Positions 24,762 through 33,845 of a DNA stretch of 64,000 nt are shown here, one piece after another. The notes under the pieces were generated by a model. That model searched no databases, had not been told where the DNA came from, and saw nothing but the letters and a program-made list of their open reading frames with translations. This stretch comes from Rhizobium sp. WYJ-E13 (GTDB lineage: Bacteria > Pseudomonadota > Alphaproteobacteria > Rhizobiales > Rhizobiaceae), in NCBI RefSeq assembly GCF_018987265.1, contig NZ_CP076855.1, positions 124,001-188,000 on the forward strand, in the 5' to 3' direction. The first letter of the stretch is position 1. Each line of letters begins with the position of its first letter. Position numbers and translations under genes: made by a program.

Positions 24762-25688
24762 ATGAAACTCCCGCAGCTCCGTTACTTCGTCGCGGCAGCA
24801 AGCCTCGGCAGCCTCACGGCCGCAGCCCGCATACACAACGTTTCGCAGCCCGCACTCGGTTATCAGTTGAAGGAACTTGAAGAAGAAGCTGGCGTTCCAC
24901 TGTTGCTGCGCCACTCGCGCGGGGTGCGCCTTACCGAGGCTGGGCAGCTCTTCTTCAAAACAGGATCGGCCGCCTTGGAAGCATTTGCCGCGGCCGAGCG
25001 TTCACTCCGAGATCTGGCTAAGGATCAAAAACGCCGCCTGCGCCTCGGTGTCGCCTCGACACCCGGCAAGGTGCTGCTACCAGAAATTATGTCGCTGCTG
25101 GCCACATCCTCTGCGAACTTGCATGTCTCGGTCAGACAGGGATTAAGCGGCGATTTGGCCACGGGTCTAGAGAGAGGCGATTTCGATGTCGTCATTGGCT
25201 ACGACCTCGTGCCGGAGGATGGGCTTACCATCATTGAACTCTACCGCGAAGATCTCTATCTGGTGGGCCGTCGCGACGTGATGACGGAGATAACGGACCC
25301 GGTTGCAGCCACTGTCCTGGCACAGCTGCCCTTGGTGCTCGATGGGCCAGATCGACCATTTCGTCGGGCAATCGATGCAGTCCTCGCCAAGACCGGTCGC
25401 ACGCTTGACCTGGTTGAAGTTGAGGCGGTGAATGTCAAGCGCGAGATTATGCTGCGCCATGGGCGCGCAGCTGTCGTCCCGCTTGGGCTCTTCATTGAAG
25501 AAATTGAAGACAGCCGATTTGCAGCAAGGAAAATCGACGGACCGGTCATTGAGACTACGGTTTCGCTCGCGATTAGTAACGCCGGATCCGTCGATGCGGT
25601 CGCGGTGTTTCGGAACCTGCTCGAACCCTTGATCTCTCGGCTTGTTGAAGCTGGCTCAGTTAAGCCCGCAGCCGGTGAAGACGAATAA
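24762..25688 (+). CDS. LysR-family transcriptional regulator
   Basis: A 308-residue LysR protein: winged HTH at 1-60 (LRYFVAAASLGSLTAAARIHNVSQPALGYQLKEL in two parts, with recognition-helix sequence SQPALGYQL) and a periplasmic-binding-like effector domain from about 90. It is divergent from the amidohydrolase gene with a 101-bp gap, the usual arrangement for direct control of that gene, and it also precedes the pcaHG-like genes on its own strand. Effectors of this class are often aromatic acids; none can be named. Confidence 0.88.
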   Translation: MKLPQLRYFVAAASLGSLTAAARIHNVSQPALGYQLKELEEEAGVPLLLRHSRGVRLTEAGQLFFKTGSAALEAFAAAERSLRDLAKDQKRRLRLGVASTPGKVLLPEIMSLLATSSANLHVSVRQGLSGDLATGLERGDFDVVIGYDLVPEDGLTIIELYREDLYLVGRRDVMTEITDPVAATVLAQLPLVLDGPDRPFRRAIDAVLAKTGRTLDLVEVEAVNVKREIMLRHGRAAVVPLGLFIEEIEDSRFAARKIDGPVIETTVSLAISNAGSVDAVAVFRNLLEPLISRLVEAGSVKPAAGEDE

Positions 25689-25800
25689 TGTCGAATCGAC
25701 CCCGGTCGCTTTCATTGGTTAGAACGATCGATTGATCTGTAACAGGACCGCAAGCGCAGTCTGTCGGAGACATAGATGGACTTGCCATAACGCATTTTTA

Positions 25801-25823
25801 TGCATAAAAATCTACATAATGCA
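25801..25823. promoter_or_regulatory. Variant GntR operator upstream of the intradiol dioxygenase genes
   Basis: TGCAT (25801-25805)-N13-ATGCA (25819-25823): a perfect inverted repeat with the same spacing as the other sites but the outer G/C pair of each arm replaced by A/T. It lies 74 nt before the beta-subunit start. Confidence 0.5.
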
Positions 25824-25896
25824 CGATAACGTGGCGCCTGCTCTTCGTGTAAAGGGGCTAACGAGACCGTCTGCGAACCTTGAAAGGTATCGGTTT

Positions 25897-26616
25897 ATGA
25901 ACATCATTTCACCTTATCGGGGCGATGATCCGGCCGCGCCGCGACTGCTCCATCCGGATTACCGTGCGACCATCACGCGGGCGCCGAGCCGCCCGCCTTT
26001 GCTCATCCCGCAAACGCTAACGGAGATGACCGGACCGGCGGCCTCGTGGGAGCGATTGATGGGGCCATCGCTCGCAGATCTGACAAGCCAACATCGTTCG
26101 CCTCCGCTGGGACAAAGGATCGTTGTATCGGGAAAGGTACTCGATGACAGAAGGCGACCTGTGCCAAACACGGTAATCGAAATCTGGCAAGCCAATGCCG
26201 CCGGACGCTATATCCACGCAAAAGATGACTGGGATGCGCCGATCGACGAAAACTTCACCGGCGCGGGGCGGGTAATCACCGATGACGAGGGCCATTACCG
26301 CTTTGTCACGATCCGACCGGGGGCCTATCCCTGGGGCAATCACAAGAATGCGTGGCGCCCTGCTCATATACACTTATCGCTGCTCGGACCTGCGTTTGCG
26401 ACAAGACTGGTGACCCAGTTTTATTTTCCGGACGACCCGCTGATCGAAATCGATCCGATCGCCAATTCTGTGCCGCGAATGTACCGAGAAAGAATGGTTT
26501 CACGCTTCGATATGGAAACTACCGTCGCCAACTGGGCACTCGGTTACATATTTGACATCATTTTGAAGGGGCGCGGAGCAACCCCTTTCGAGGAACATGA
26601 CGATCATGACCACTGA
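25897..26616 (+). CDS. pcaH: Protocatechuate 3,4-dioxygenase beta subunit-like intradiol dioxygenase
   Basis: A 239-residue intradiol dioxygenase, the usual length of PcaH. It has the N-terminal HPDYRATITRAPSRP segment, GRIVVSGKV-like strand VVSGKVLDDRRRPVPN, IEIWQANAAGRY with an iron-binding Tyr, and PGAYPW...WRPAHIHLSL supplying the second Tyr and two His. All four Fe(III) ligands therefore appear present, consistent with the catalytic beta chain. AAAGG precedes the ATG at 25897 by 9 nt. It overlaps the alpha-subunit gene. It cleaves protocatechuate or a related catechol between the hydroxyls to a carboxymuconate. None of the later pca genes is nearby. Confidence 0.87.
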   Translation: MNIISPYRGDDPAAPRLLHPDYRATITRAPSRPPLLIPQTLTEMTGPAASWERLMGPSLADLTSQHRSPPLGQRIVVSGKVLDDRRRPVPNTVIEIWQANAAGRYIHAKDDWDAPIDENFTGAGRVITDDEGHYRFVTIRPGAYPWGNHKNAWRPAHIHLSLLGPAFATRLVTQFYFPDDPLIEIDPIANSVPRMYRERMVSRFDMETTVANWALGYIFDIILKGRGATPFEEHDDHDH

Positions 26617-27304
26617 GCTCGAGAGCCGCCGTCCCGCCCTTCGCCTTGACAACAGCCATCCCGACATGTTTGGACAGACGCCGTCCCAGACCGTTGGACC
26701 CTACTTCCACTACGGTCTTCCCTGGAAAGGCGGCGCCGATTTGACGGGGCAGCTCGAGATCGGAGCCCGGCCAGATCTTTATCCTGTCAGCCATTACGTC
26801 CTGAGAAGCCCCGGCAGCGCCTCCGAAATGCCCATGGGGGAGGTCATCGACATAATCGGGTGTGTGCTGGACGGACGCGGCGACCCAGTGCCCGACGCGA
26901 TGATCGAGATCTGGCAGGCAAACAGTGTCGGCCGATATTACAGCACGGATGACACGCGGAAGGATCCTCCCATGGACCCTCACTTCATCGGATTCGGTAG
27001 GGCTGCGACCGCGGAGGATGGAAGCTATCGATTTCGAACCATATATCCCGGCCGCGTACCGGGAGGGGGAAACATCCTGCAGGCGCCCCACATTGCGGTA
27101 TCCGTCTTTGCGCGGGGCCTCCTCAACCGTCTGGTAACCAGGATTTACTTCGATGGCGCGGAGGGCAACGGTGAAGATCCGATCTTGAACCTTGTTGAAG
27201 AGGAACGTCGCAGCACTTTGCTTGCGGTTCGCTCTGCACCGGACCGATGGAGCTTTGACATTGTGCTTCAGGGAGACAACGAGACGGTGTTTTTCACGAT
27301 CTAG
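26606..27304 (+). CDS. pcaG: Protocatechuate 3,4-dioxygenase alpha subunit-like protein
   Basis: A 232-residue intradiol-dioxygenase-fold protein with TPSQTVGPYFHYGLPW near residue 28, IEIWQANSVGRYY and a degenerate metal region (GNILQAPHIAVSVF) that keeps one His, as expected for the non-catalytic alpha chain. It would form the alpha-beta protomer with the preceding gene. ATG at 26606 is preferred: GAGGA is 11 nt upstream, whereas the ATG at 26597 has only 2 nt. It is somewhat longer than typical PcaG (about 200 residues), through an N-terminal extension and inner loops. Confidence 0.85.
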   Translation: MTTELESRRPALRLDNSHPDMFGQTPSQTVGPYFHYGLPWKGGADLTGQLEIGARPDLYPVSHYVLRSPGSASEMPMGEVIDIIGCVLDGRGDPVPDAMIEIWQANSVGRYYSTDDTRKDPPMDPHFIGFGRAATAEDGSYRFRTIYPGRVPGGGNILQAPHIAVSVFARGLLNRLVTRIYFDGAEGNGEDPILNLVEEERRSTLLAVRSAPDRWSFDIVLQGDNETVFFTI

Positions 27305-27307
27305 GCT

Positions 27308-27325
27308 GGCGGTCGTGCCGCCTTT
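27308..27325 (+). terminator. Weak hairpin just after pcaG
   Basis: GGCGG-TCGTG-CCGCC then TTT, 3 nt past the pcaG stop codon. Position suits termination, but the T-tract is only three bases. Confidence 0.3.
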
Positions 27326-28665
27326 GGTCTGGTGGTCAAACGGGTGGACATCGCCACTCCGACAGGCGCAGGCGGCACGGCCATGAGGCCGGGGAAACAT
27401 AGCGATTGTCGGCCGCAGCTAAAAGCCGACATTGATCGACGCCAGACGAGAGAACCCAGGTCGCATCCAGCCAGACGGAAGCCCCCGGCTCGAAGTTGGA
27501 CGCGTTTCGGGACCGGGTTAACTGGTTAGGCTTTGAATTGCCGGGTCGATCGACGGCTTCGAAAATGCGTATCGTTATGCGGCAGAGCGACAATTTGAAG
27601 CGCCAACACAACGGAAACAATCCGCGGACGCCATTTCGCGCGACGTCATGATCGAGACCGGCTTCCAGGACGCTCAAGATGGCGAAGAAACCGGTACAAA
27701 GCAACGATTTCAACGACGACAGAGGATCTTGGTGGCTTGATGATAGTCTGAAGGCTTTGGCTGATGGGCACATCCTTGCAGAGCGTCGTAAGATGTCAAA
27801 TCGAAATTACTCGAGATTAATCTATCGGGATCTCCCAGGGATCGCTGAATTGTGCAATTTTTCAAAGAGCGTCACTCTGTGGTCAAAAGCCTTAGCATAG
27901 GGGTGGTTGCCTAAAGAACACCCAATGTCCTGGAATTTTGAGCCCTATCTCCAGTGCCGCTACATGTCGGATCGGAATATACGAGACATGGCGAATGTCT
28001 TGCCGGTCGCCATGCGATGAGGGTGAAGAATATAGGGACGCCGAGGGTCTGCGCCCATTATCCTGGATCAAGCTCATGGCCGTAGCGATGGAACTGAATG
28101 GGTGCCGTTGAGGATTCCCGCCAACCCGACCTCAAAGTGAGGGTCCTCCAGCGCCGGAATGGCCCGTCCCAGCTGTGTAGGTTTTACCGGAAGATCCGCG
28201 AGGATTTCTTTTCTTCACAAACGTTCCGAGCCGGTTCGACAGTCGAGTACATGGCTGAGGAAGAGTAAACGCCCGCGGTAGAGTTTGGTGGCGAATGTAA
28301 AGCTGCGGCTAGCAACGGCGACGCCTTCTGGCTCGAGCTCCGACAACGGTTCGATGTGTCGACCTATACTCTCGTACGATTTCAATCTGGGCTCAGGTTT
28401 GTAGTTTACCAGTAAGAAGATTGTCAGTTCTAACCGGCCCATTCATGCAAGCCGAAATCACGCGAGTGATCTGCCGTGGTCGATAGCGCCGATAAGGGCG
28501 GCGCGATCGATCGCACGATACTCAATCGGGGATACCCTGCAATTTGGTTCCGGTCAAAGATCGGGATGCTTGCCGCTGAAACGAAAGTGTCCCGGAAATG
28601 CGCAGCAGCAATAAACACCCATTGTTTCAGGCTCAATCAAATAGCGTCGATCCAGGAGGAATATT
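27326..28665. other. Long stretch without a convincing gene
   Basis: About 1.3 kb. A 73-codon frame at 27679-27900 and shadow-like frames on both strands lack good ribosome-binding sites and recognisable domains. Around 27540-27730 a plus-strand frame reads somewhat protein-like (acidic, Gln-rich) but has no start; it may be a gene remnant. The promoter of the pyruvate oxidase gene must lie at the right end. Confidence 0.4.
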
Positions 28666-30393
28666 ATGAAGCCAAACGTCGCCGACATGCTGACCGAAGT
28701 TCTTTATGCCGCCGGAGTAAAACGCATCTACGGCGTGGTGGGTGACAGCCTGAATGGCTTAACCGAGGCATTGCGCAAACGCGGCGACATTGAATGGGTC
28801 CATACTCGACACGAAGAAAGCGCGGCATTTGCGGCGGGGGCAGAAGCCCACCTCACGGGACAGCTGTCGGTATGTGCCGGCAGCTGTGGGCCTGGTAACA
28901 TGCATCTGATCAACGGCCTTTTTGACTGCCACCGCTCCGGGGTGCCAGTATTGGCGATTGCTGCCCAGATACCGTCGGCTGAGATAGGAAGGGGCTATTT
29001 TCAGGAAACCCACCCCGACCAGCTTTTCAAGGAATGTAGCCATTACTGCGAGCTTGTCAGCCATCCTGAACAGTTACCGGCAGTTATCGAGTCAGCAATC
29101 AGGGCAGCCATCGGCAGGCGCGGCGTCGCTGTCGTTGTCATTCCAGGCGACATCGCGCTTATGGAGCACGCTGGCAAGATTTCAAAGGCTGTTAGTCTTT
29201 CCCTTGCCCCCCCCAAGGTCATCCCATCCGATGATCAGCTAACCCAGTTGGTCAAACTCCTTGACGCAAGCCCGAAGGTCACTCTCTTGTGTGGGCGCGG
29301 TTGCCAGGGTGCTCACGAAGAACTCATTGCATTTGCTGGCAAGCTGAAGGCGCCGATTGTCCACGCGCTCGGTGGCAAGGAACATGTGGAGTGGGACAAT
29401 CCCTTCGACGTGGGCATGACAGGCCTTATCGGCTTCTCGTCTGGATACAAGGCCATGCTGGACTGCGATACTCTCGTGATGTTGGGAACGGACTTTCCGT
29501 ATCGGCAGTTTTACCCGACAGACGCAACGATCGCGCAGGTTGATATCCGGCCGGAAAACCTCGGACGCCGCGTAGCCCTCGATCTCGCTGTGGTCGGGGA
29601 CGTGAAATCAACTCTTGCAGCGGTTTTACCAATGTTGACCGAACGAGCCGACGACAGTCATCTCCAAAAATGTCTGTCGTCTTATAAGAAGGCCCGCGAG
29701 GGGCTCGACGATCTAGCAACCGGCAAGCAAGGCAGAAGAATTCATCCTCAATATCTCGCCCACCTCCTTAGCAAATACGCAGCAGAAGATGCTGTCTTCA
29801 CATTCGACGTTGGGACGCCAACAATTTGGGCAGCACGATATCTGAAAATGAACGGCAAAAGACGCCTGATCGGTTCCTTGGCACACGGGTCGATGGCCAA
29901 TGCCTTACCGCAGGCGATAGGCGCCCAGGCCGCATTCCCAGGCAGACAGGTTATCAGCATGTCCGGCGATGGGGGGTTCACCATGTTGATGGGAGATTTC
30001 CTGACGTTGGTTCAGGAGAACCTGGCGGTAAAGGTGGTGATCTTCAATAATTCCAGTCTCGGCTTTGTTGCGATGGAAATGAAGGCGGCGGGCTATCTCG
30101 AAACGAGTACCGGATTGCAGAACCCTGATTTTGCCGCCGTTGCGAAGGCTGCAGGTGTCCACGCGATGCGTGTTGAAGATCCAGCAGATCTTGAGGGTGC
30201 GGTTCGAGACTTTCTAATCCGCCCCGGTCCGGCTCTCCTAGACGTGGTGACAAATACTCAAGAGCTGTCGATGCCCCCCAAGATTGAAGCTGCGCAGGTC
30301 AAGGGCTTTGGGATGTGGGCTATCCGCGCGGTTATGAATGGTCGTGGGGACGACCTCATTGATCTCACCGTGTCAAACTTCATGGCGCGCTGA
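28666..30393 (+). CDS. poxB: Pyruvate:quinone oxidoreductase (PoxB-type, thiamine diphosphate)
   Basis: A 575-residue ThDP- and FAD-dependent enzyme. The N-terminal domain has the cofactor-activating Glu in [16 protein letters not shown] and [14 protein letters not shown]; the middle domain binds FAD; the C-terminal ThDP motif is [12 protein letters not shown] ending in NN (VVIFNN). The C-terminus resembles the membrane-associating tail of E. coli PoxB in position. It decarboxylates pyruvate to acetate and CO2 and passes electrons to ubiquinone. GGAGG lies 7 nt before the ATG. It stands alone; the ClC gene follows after 285 bp. Length and motifs are normal. Confidence 0.88.
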   Translation: MKPNVADMLTEVLYAAGVKRIYGVVGDSLNGLTEALRKRGDIEWVHTRHEESAAFAAGAEAHLTGQLSVCAGSCGPGNMHLINGLFDCHRSGVPVLAIAAQIPSAEIGRGYFQETHPDQLFKECSHYCELVSHPEQLPAVIESAIRAAIGRRGVAVVVIPGDIALMEHAGKISKAVSLSLAPPKVIPSDDQLTQLVKLLDASPKVTLLCGRGCQGAHEELIAFAGKLKAPIVHALGGKEHVEWDNPFDVGMTGLIGFSSGYKAMLDCDTLVMLGTDFPYRQFYPTDATIAQVDIRPENLGRRVALDLAVVGDVKSTLAAVLPMLTERADDSHLQKCLSSYKKAREGLDDLATGKQGRRIHPQYLAHLLSKYAAEDAVFTFDVGTPTIWAARYLKMNGKRRLIGSLAHGSMANALPQAIGAQAAFPGRQVISMSGDGGFTMLMGDFLTLVQENLAVKVVIFNNSSLGFVAMEMKAAGYLETSTGLQNPDFAAVAKAAGVHAMRVEDPADLEGAVRDFLIRPGPALLDVVTNTQELSMPPKIEAAQVKGFGMWAIRAVMNGRGDDLIDLTVSNFMAR

Positions 30394-30678
30394 CGGACGT
30401 TACTTGCTACTGCTCGGTGGCCCCTGACGGGGCGGAAACGTGATCGCTGGTGACAAACACTGGCGACCGCCAGACTCTGAAGACAGAAAGCCAGAGCAAG
30501 TGGAAGCAGGCTTATATCAAATCGCTCTGGTCGCTCGACATATTTCTTGGCATCCTGATCGATCCGAGTTGCACGTGCGGCTTGAACCGAAACCTGCGGA
30601 TAGTCTTTGCACTTAAGCGTGTAGCTCCACCTGTGGTTCGTTCGGGGCACGGTATAAAAAACCATCGAGGCGCAGCCC

Positions 30679-32004
30679 GTGATCATCACCCGTTCCCTAA
30701 AGGCAATCGCCGAGGCTGGCGATGATTCAGCCAAACCGAGCTCGCTGCTAGATCTGGCAAAGAGTGGCATGAAGTTACTTACGCTTGCTCTGCTAGCGGG
30801 CGGCCTCGCCGGTCTTGGAGGCATGATGCTTGCCCTGCTTCTCCATTGGGTGCAACACCTCGCCTACGGATATGGCCTCGGCGGAATCATCGGACCCGAA
30901 ACATTCCTCCAGGGAGTATCGGACGCATCTCCGTATCGCCGGCTCACCGTCGTGGCCCTATGTGGAATGGTGGCAGGGATCGGTTGGGCAGGTTTGAGCA
31001 GGTTCGGGAGGCCTCTGGTTTCAATAAACAAGGCGATCGCGCACGAGCCGGCTCTTATGCCATTTAGCGAAACAGTTCTTCACGGCTTGCTGCAAATCGT
31101 CACCGTTGCCCTTGGCTCACCACTTGGCAGAGAGGTCGCGCCACGCGAGTACGGGGCGCTATTAACGCAGAGGCTTTGCAAGGGACTGGATTGCACAACC
31201 GATCAATTACGTATTCTCACTGCATGCGGTGCCGGCGCCGGGTTAGCAGCAGTCTACGATGTGCCATTCGCTGCGACGGTTTTCATCATGGAGGTGCTCC
31301 TGAAGCGAGTTGGAGCAACAGTTTGTCTGGCTGCCCTCCTCAGCTGCTTTGTTGCCGCCCGCGTGGCTGCTTTCGGTCTCGGAACTGAAACTCAGTACTC
31401 CCTTCCGATGACAATCGCGCAGAATAGTCTTCTGGTTCTCGCGTCGATCACAGGCCCGCTTATCGGCGCTTGTGGGCTTCTTTTTAAGCGTTGGACCGAT
31501 AGGTGCTCATCCCGGGCCGCCTCCGGCTTTCGCCAGATGATCTATTCGTTGATCGCGTTTTCAAGTGTGGGAGCTTTATCCATGGCTCTTCCGCAATTGC
31601 TCGGCAACGGCAAGGGCCCAGCTGAGCTTGCTTTCAGCGACGATCTCACTATCAGTCTTGCGCTAATATTAATCGCCACCAAGATCGTAAGCATTACGAT
31701 CGTGTTGCGAGCCGGTGCCAGGGGCGGCCTGTTGACCCCGGGCTTCTCGTTAGGATCGCTTCTGGCGATTATCGTCGGCTATCTTTGGAATCTTGTGCTT
31801 CCTGTCGTCGATCTTAGCGCCGTGGCGGTGGTCAGGGCAGCGGCGTTTCTCTCATGTTCTATGGCGATGCCGCTGACCGCGATCCTGATTACGATCGAAT
31901 TCACGGGCGCGTCAGCAAATCTTGTACCCTCCGTTCTGCTCGCGGTGCTGACGGCGTCGGGCATGCGACTCGCAATCGACAGGCGCGAATTACGTATTGT
32001 GTGA
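30679..32004 (+). CDS. ClC-family chloride channel/transporter
   Basis: A 441-residue membrane protein with about ten or more hydrophobic helices. The ClC pore motif normally G(K/R)EGP reads GSPLGREVAPREYGA around residues 145-159, and a helix-N-like stretch GARGGLLTPGFSLGSLLA corresponds to GxFxP. The GSGIP filter motif is not evident. A variant branch of the family carries such GREVAP sequences. It would move chloride or another anion, perhaps with proton exchange. GTG at 30679 has GAGG 8 nt upstream; ATG at 30766 is an alternative. Ion specificity cannot be inferred. Confidence 0.8.
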   Translation: MIITRSLKAIAEAGDDSAKPSSLLDLAKSGMKLLTLALLAGGLAGLGGMMLALLLHWVQHLAYGYGLGGIIGPETFLQGVSDASPYRRLTVVALCGMVAGIGWAGLSRFGRPLVSINKAIAHEPALMPFSETVLHGLLQIVTVALGSPLGREVAPREYGALLTQRLCKGLDCTTDQLRILTACGAGAGLAAVYDVPFAATVFIMEVLLKRVGATVCLAALLSCFVAARVAAFGLGTETQYSLPMTIAQNSLLVLASITGPLIGACGLLFKRWTDRCSSRAASGFRQMIYSLIAFSSVGALSMALPQLLGNGKGPAELAFSDDLTISLALILIATKIVSITIVLRAGARGGLLTPGFSLGSLLAIIVGYLWNLVLPVVDLSAVAVVRAAAFLSCSMAMPLTAILITIEFTGASANLVPSVLLAVLTASGMRLAIDRRELRIV

Positions 32005-32891
32005 AATGGTTGCGTGTGCGAGGCATATAATGCCGACGCTTGTCGATCGGAGCGCATCGTTCTGTCGAGAGCCCAAACGGGCATGAAGGAGCCTTGAACA
32101 CGGGACTGAGCCGCTTCCGACCCATAGCCCACCTGTATGCCGATTTTGGCAACGGACTTCCTTTAGCTGTCGATAGCTGGCTGGCAATAGACATGCTGGC
32201 AGCGTTGGCGAATCTCGGGAACAACTAGCTCTCGACATTGCTGAGGTCGGCGACCCAGTCAATCGTCCAGCTGTTGGCTGGAGCGCCTATCACCGCTGCA
32301 ATCGATGGAGCAAATCGCGATTTGGCCAGCAACGCGAGCATGAATGGCGCTTCAATCGGCCCGGGGCACCTGGCGCGTATGGCAAGGGCAAAATTGCCTG
32401 GCAGATAGTGTTTGCAACGGTTGCCTCCCTGAAGACCTGCCGCCGCCTCCTCTTGCGGCAGCCCGATCAGCAGTTTTAGTCTTTCATTGCAAAGCACCGT
32501 ACTCAACGAGACGTGAAACAAACGGGAAGTAGGGACAGTCGCGACGATCCCGGCGACACATTGAAGTGCCCGCACTGGAGGTCGGACTCCCGTGCGTGGC
32601 CCTGATGACATGAGCTTGGCAGCGCCACAGGATCGAAAAATCACCTGCGCTCAGATTTACCGTGTCTGGCCATAAAACGGAACGACATCGCAGTAAGTGG
32701 CGCATTGTTTGATAGCGCGAGTTCCTGACAACCGACACCGCCTGTCAAGCTTTGGATATAAACCGGCGAGTTCGATCATGTGACTGATGAGATCCATGAC
32801 AGGTCCTTAACCGGTGCGTAAAGGCTTCGCGATTCGTCAAGGATTGTATCGCCCGCACCTGGAGCAGGGCTTTCGGAGCCAGGTCGCGCGA
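32005..32891. other. Intergenic stretch between convergent ClC and AEC genes
   Basis: About 0.9 kb. The best open frame is minus strand 32225-32644 (139 codons), whose product I do not recognise and which has no clear ribosome-binding site. No terminator hairpin stands out. Confidence 0.4.
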
Positions 32892-33845
32892 TCACTTTAA
32901 CAACCCAAGGGCCGCGATCAATCCTGCAGTGGTGAAGACGCCGACAATTGTGCCTACCAAAATGGTCGCGGTGGCGTCCTTGGTGTATGTCCTTGTTTTA
33001 AGGGCAAACATTGCAGCAGCGGTCGCAGTCGGAACTGCACCCGTGATAACGGCTTCACGCGCTGCCATCGGGGTCAAGCTCAACATAATGACACCTATGC
33101 CCATCAGGAGCGGCTGAAGGAAATTCTTGATAGCAATATTTGTGACCACGTTCGCATTGAATCGAAACTTCTCGCCATACAACATCAGTCCTAGTGCAAA
33201 CAGCGATGTTCCTCCTGCTGCTGAGCCAACTATGTGGACTGCAGCAATGATCGGCCCCGGCATGGAAACGCGAAGTGCGCTCTGGACAACACCGAGGAGA
33301 GGAACCCAGACAATGGGGTTCGTTGCGGCGCTTGCGAGCGCTCCACCGACCACAGAAACAGCAGACGACGTGTCGCTTTGAGGCTCCGCGCCATCCGGCA
33401 GGTGCGTCAGGAAAAGGGTAAGCGGGATCATTATGACACTGGTCACGAGGTTCCCGATCAGCACGGGGAGGAATCCGGCTGGCCCGATCACCGCAATAAG
33501 GATTGGAGCGCCAAAATACGCCATATCGGGATAACCGCAGACGAGCGCTTGCATCGTTGCGGTTCGCAGATCGTGCTTGAATATCAGACGCCCCGCTGCG
33601 AGCGCGATCAGATAACTTCCCATCAAGCCGAACGTTAGACAGGCCGCAAGCCTGAAGTCGAGGACCTTCTCGATCGGCGTCGTGGCAGCTCCTTCAAAAA
33701 GCGCAAGGGGCAAAGCGCAGCGGATAACGAAGGTGGCAAGCACCTCCGCGTCTCCGTGACTGAGAAGTTTCGCCCGCCCTGCCTGCAACCCCAACGCGAT
33801 CGCGAATACGACAGGAAGCAGCCCGTTTAGGATTGTGACGATCAC
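32892..33845 (-). CDS. AEC-family transporter (auxin efflux carrier/malonate-malate carrier type)
   Basis: A 317-residue inner-membrane protein with about ten hydrophobic segments in the two-half AEC arrangement: VFAIALGLQAGRAKLL, FVIRCALPLALF and YPDMAYFGAPILIAVIG in the first half, FALGLMLYGE in the second. Bacterial members export or import malate, malonate and related acids. It begins with GTG overlapping the malic-enzyme stop by 4 nt. That coupling suggests it carries malate, pyruvate or another substrate or product of malic enzyme, an inference from context. Confidence 0.85.
   Translation of the reverse strand: MIVTILNGLLPVVFAIALGLQAGRAKLLSHGDAEVLATFVIRCALPLALFEGAATTPIEKVLDFRLAACLTFGLMGSYLIALAAGRLIFKHDLRTATMQALVCGYPDMAYFGAPILIAVIGPAGFLPVLIGNLVTSVIMIPLTLFLTHLPDGAEPQSDTSSAVSVVGGALASAATNPIVWVPLLGVVQSALRVSMPGPIIAAVHIVGSAAGGTSLFALGLMLYGEKFRFNANVVTNIAIKNFLQPLLMGIGVIMLSLTPMAAREAVITGAVPTATAAAMFALKTRTYTKDATATILVGTIVGVFTTAGLIAALGLLK

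Noticed and set aside
27679..27900. 73-codon frame between pcaG and poxB
   Set aside because: No family, no clear ribosome-binding site, in a region of similar short frames.
32225..32644. Minus-strand 139-codon frame
   Set aside because: Product not recognised and no ribosome-binding site; noted in the gap entry.
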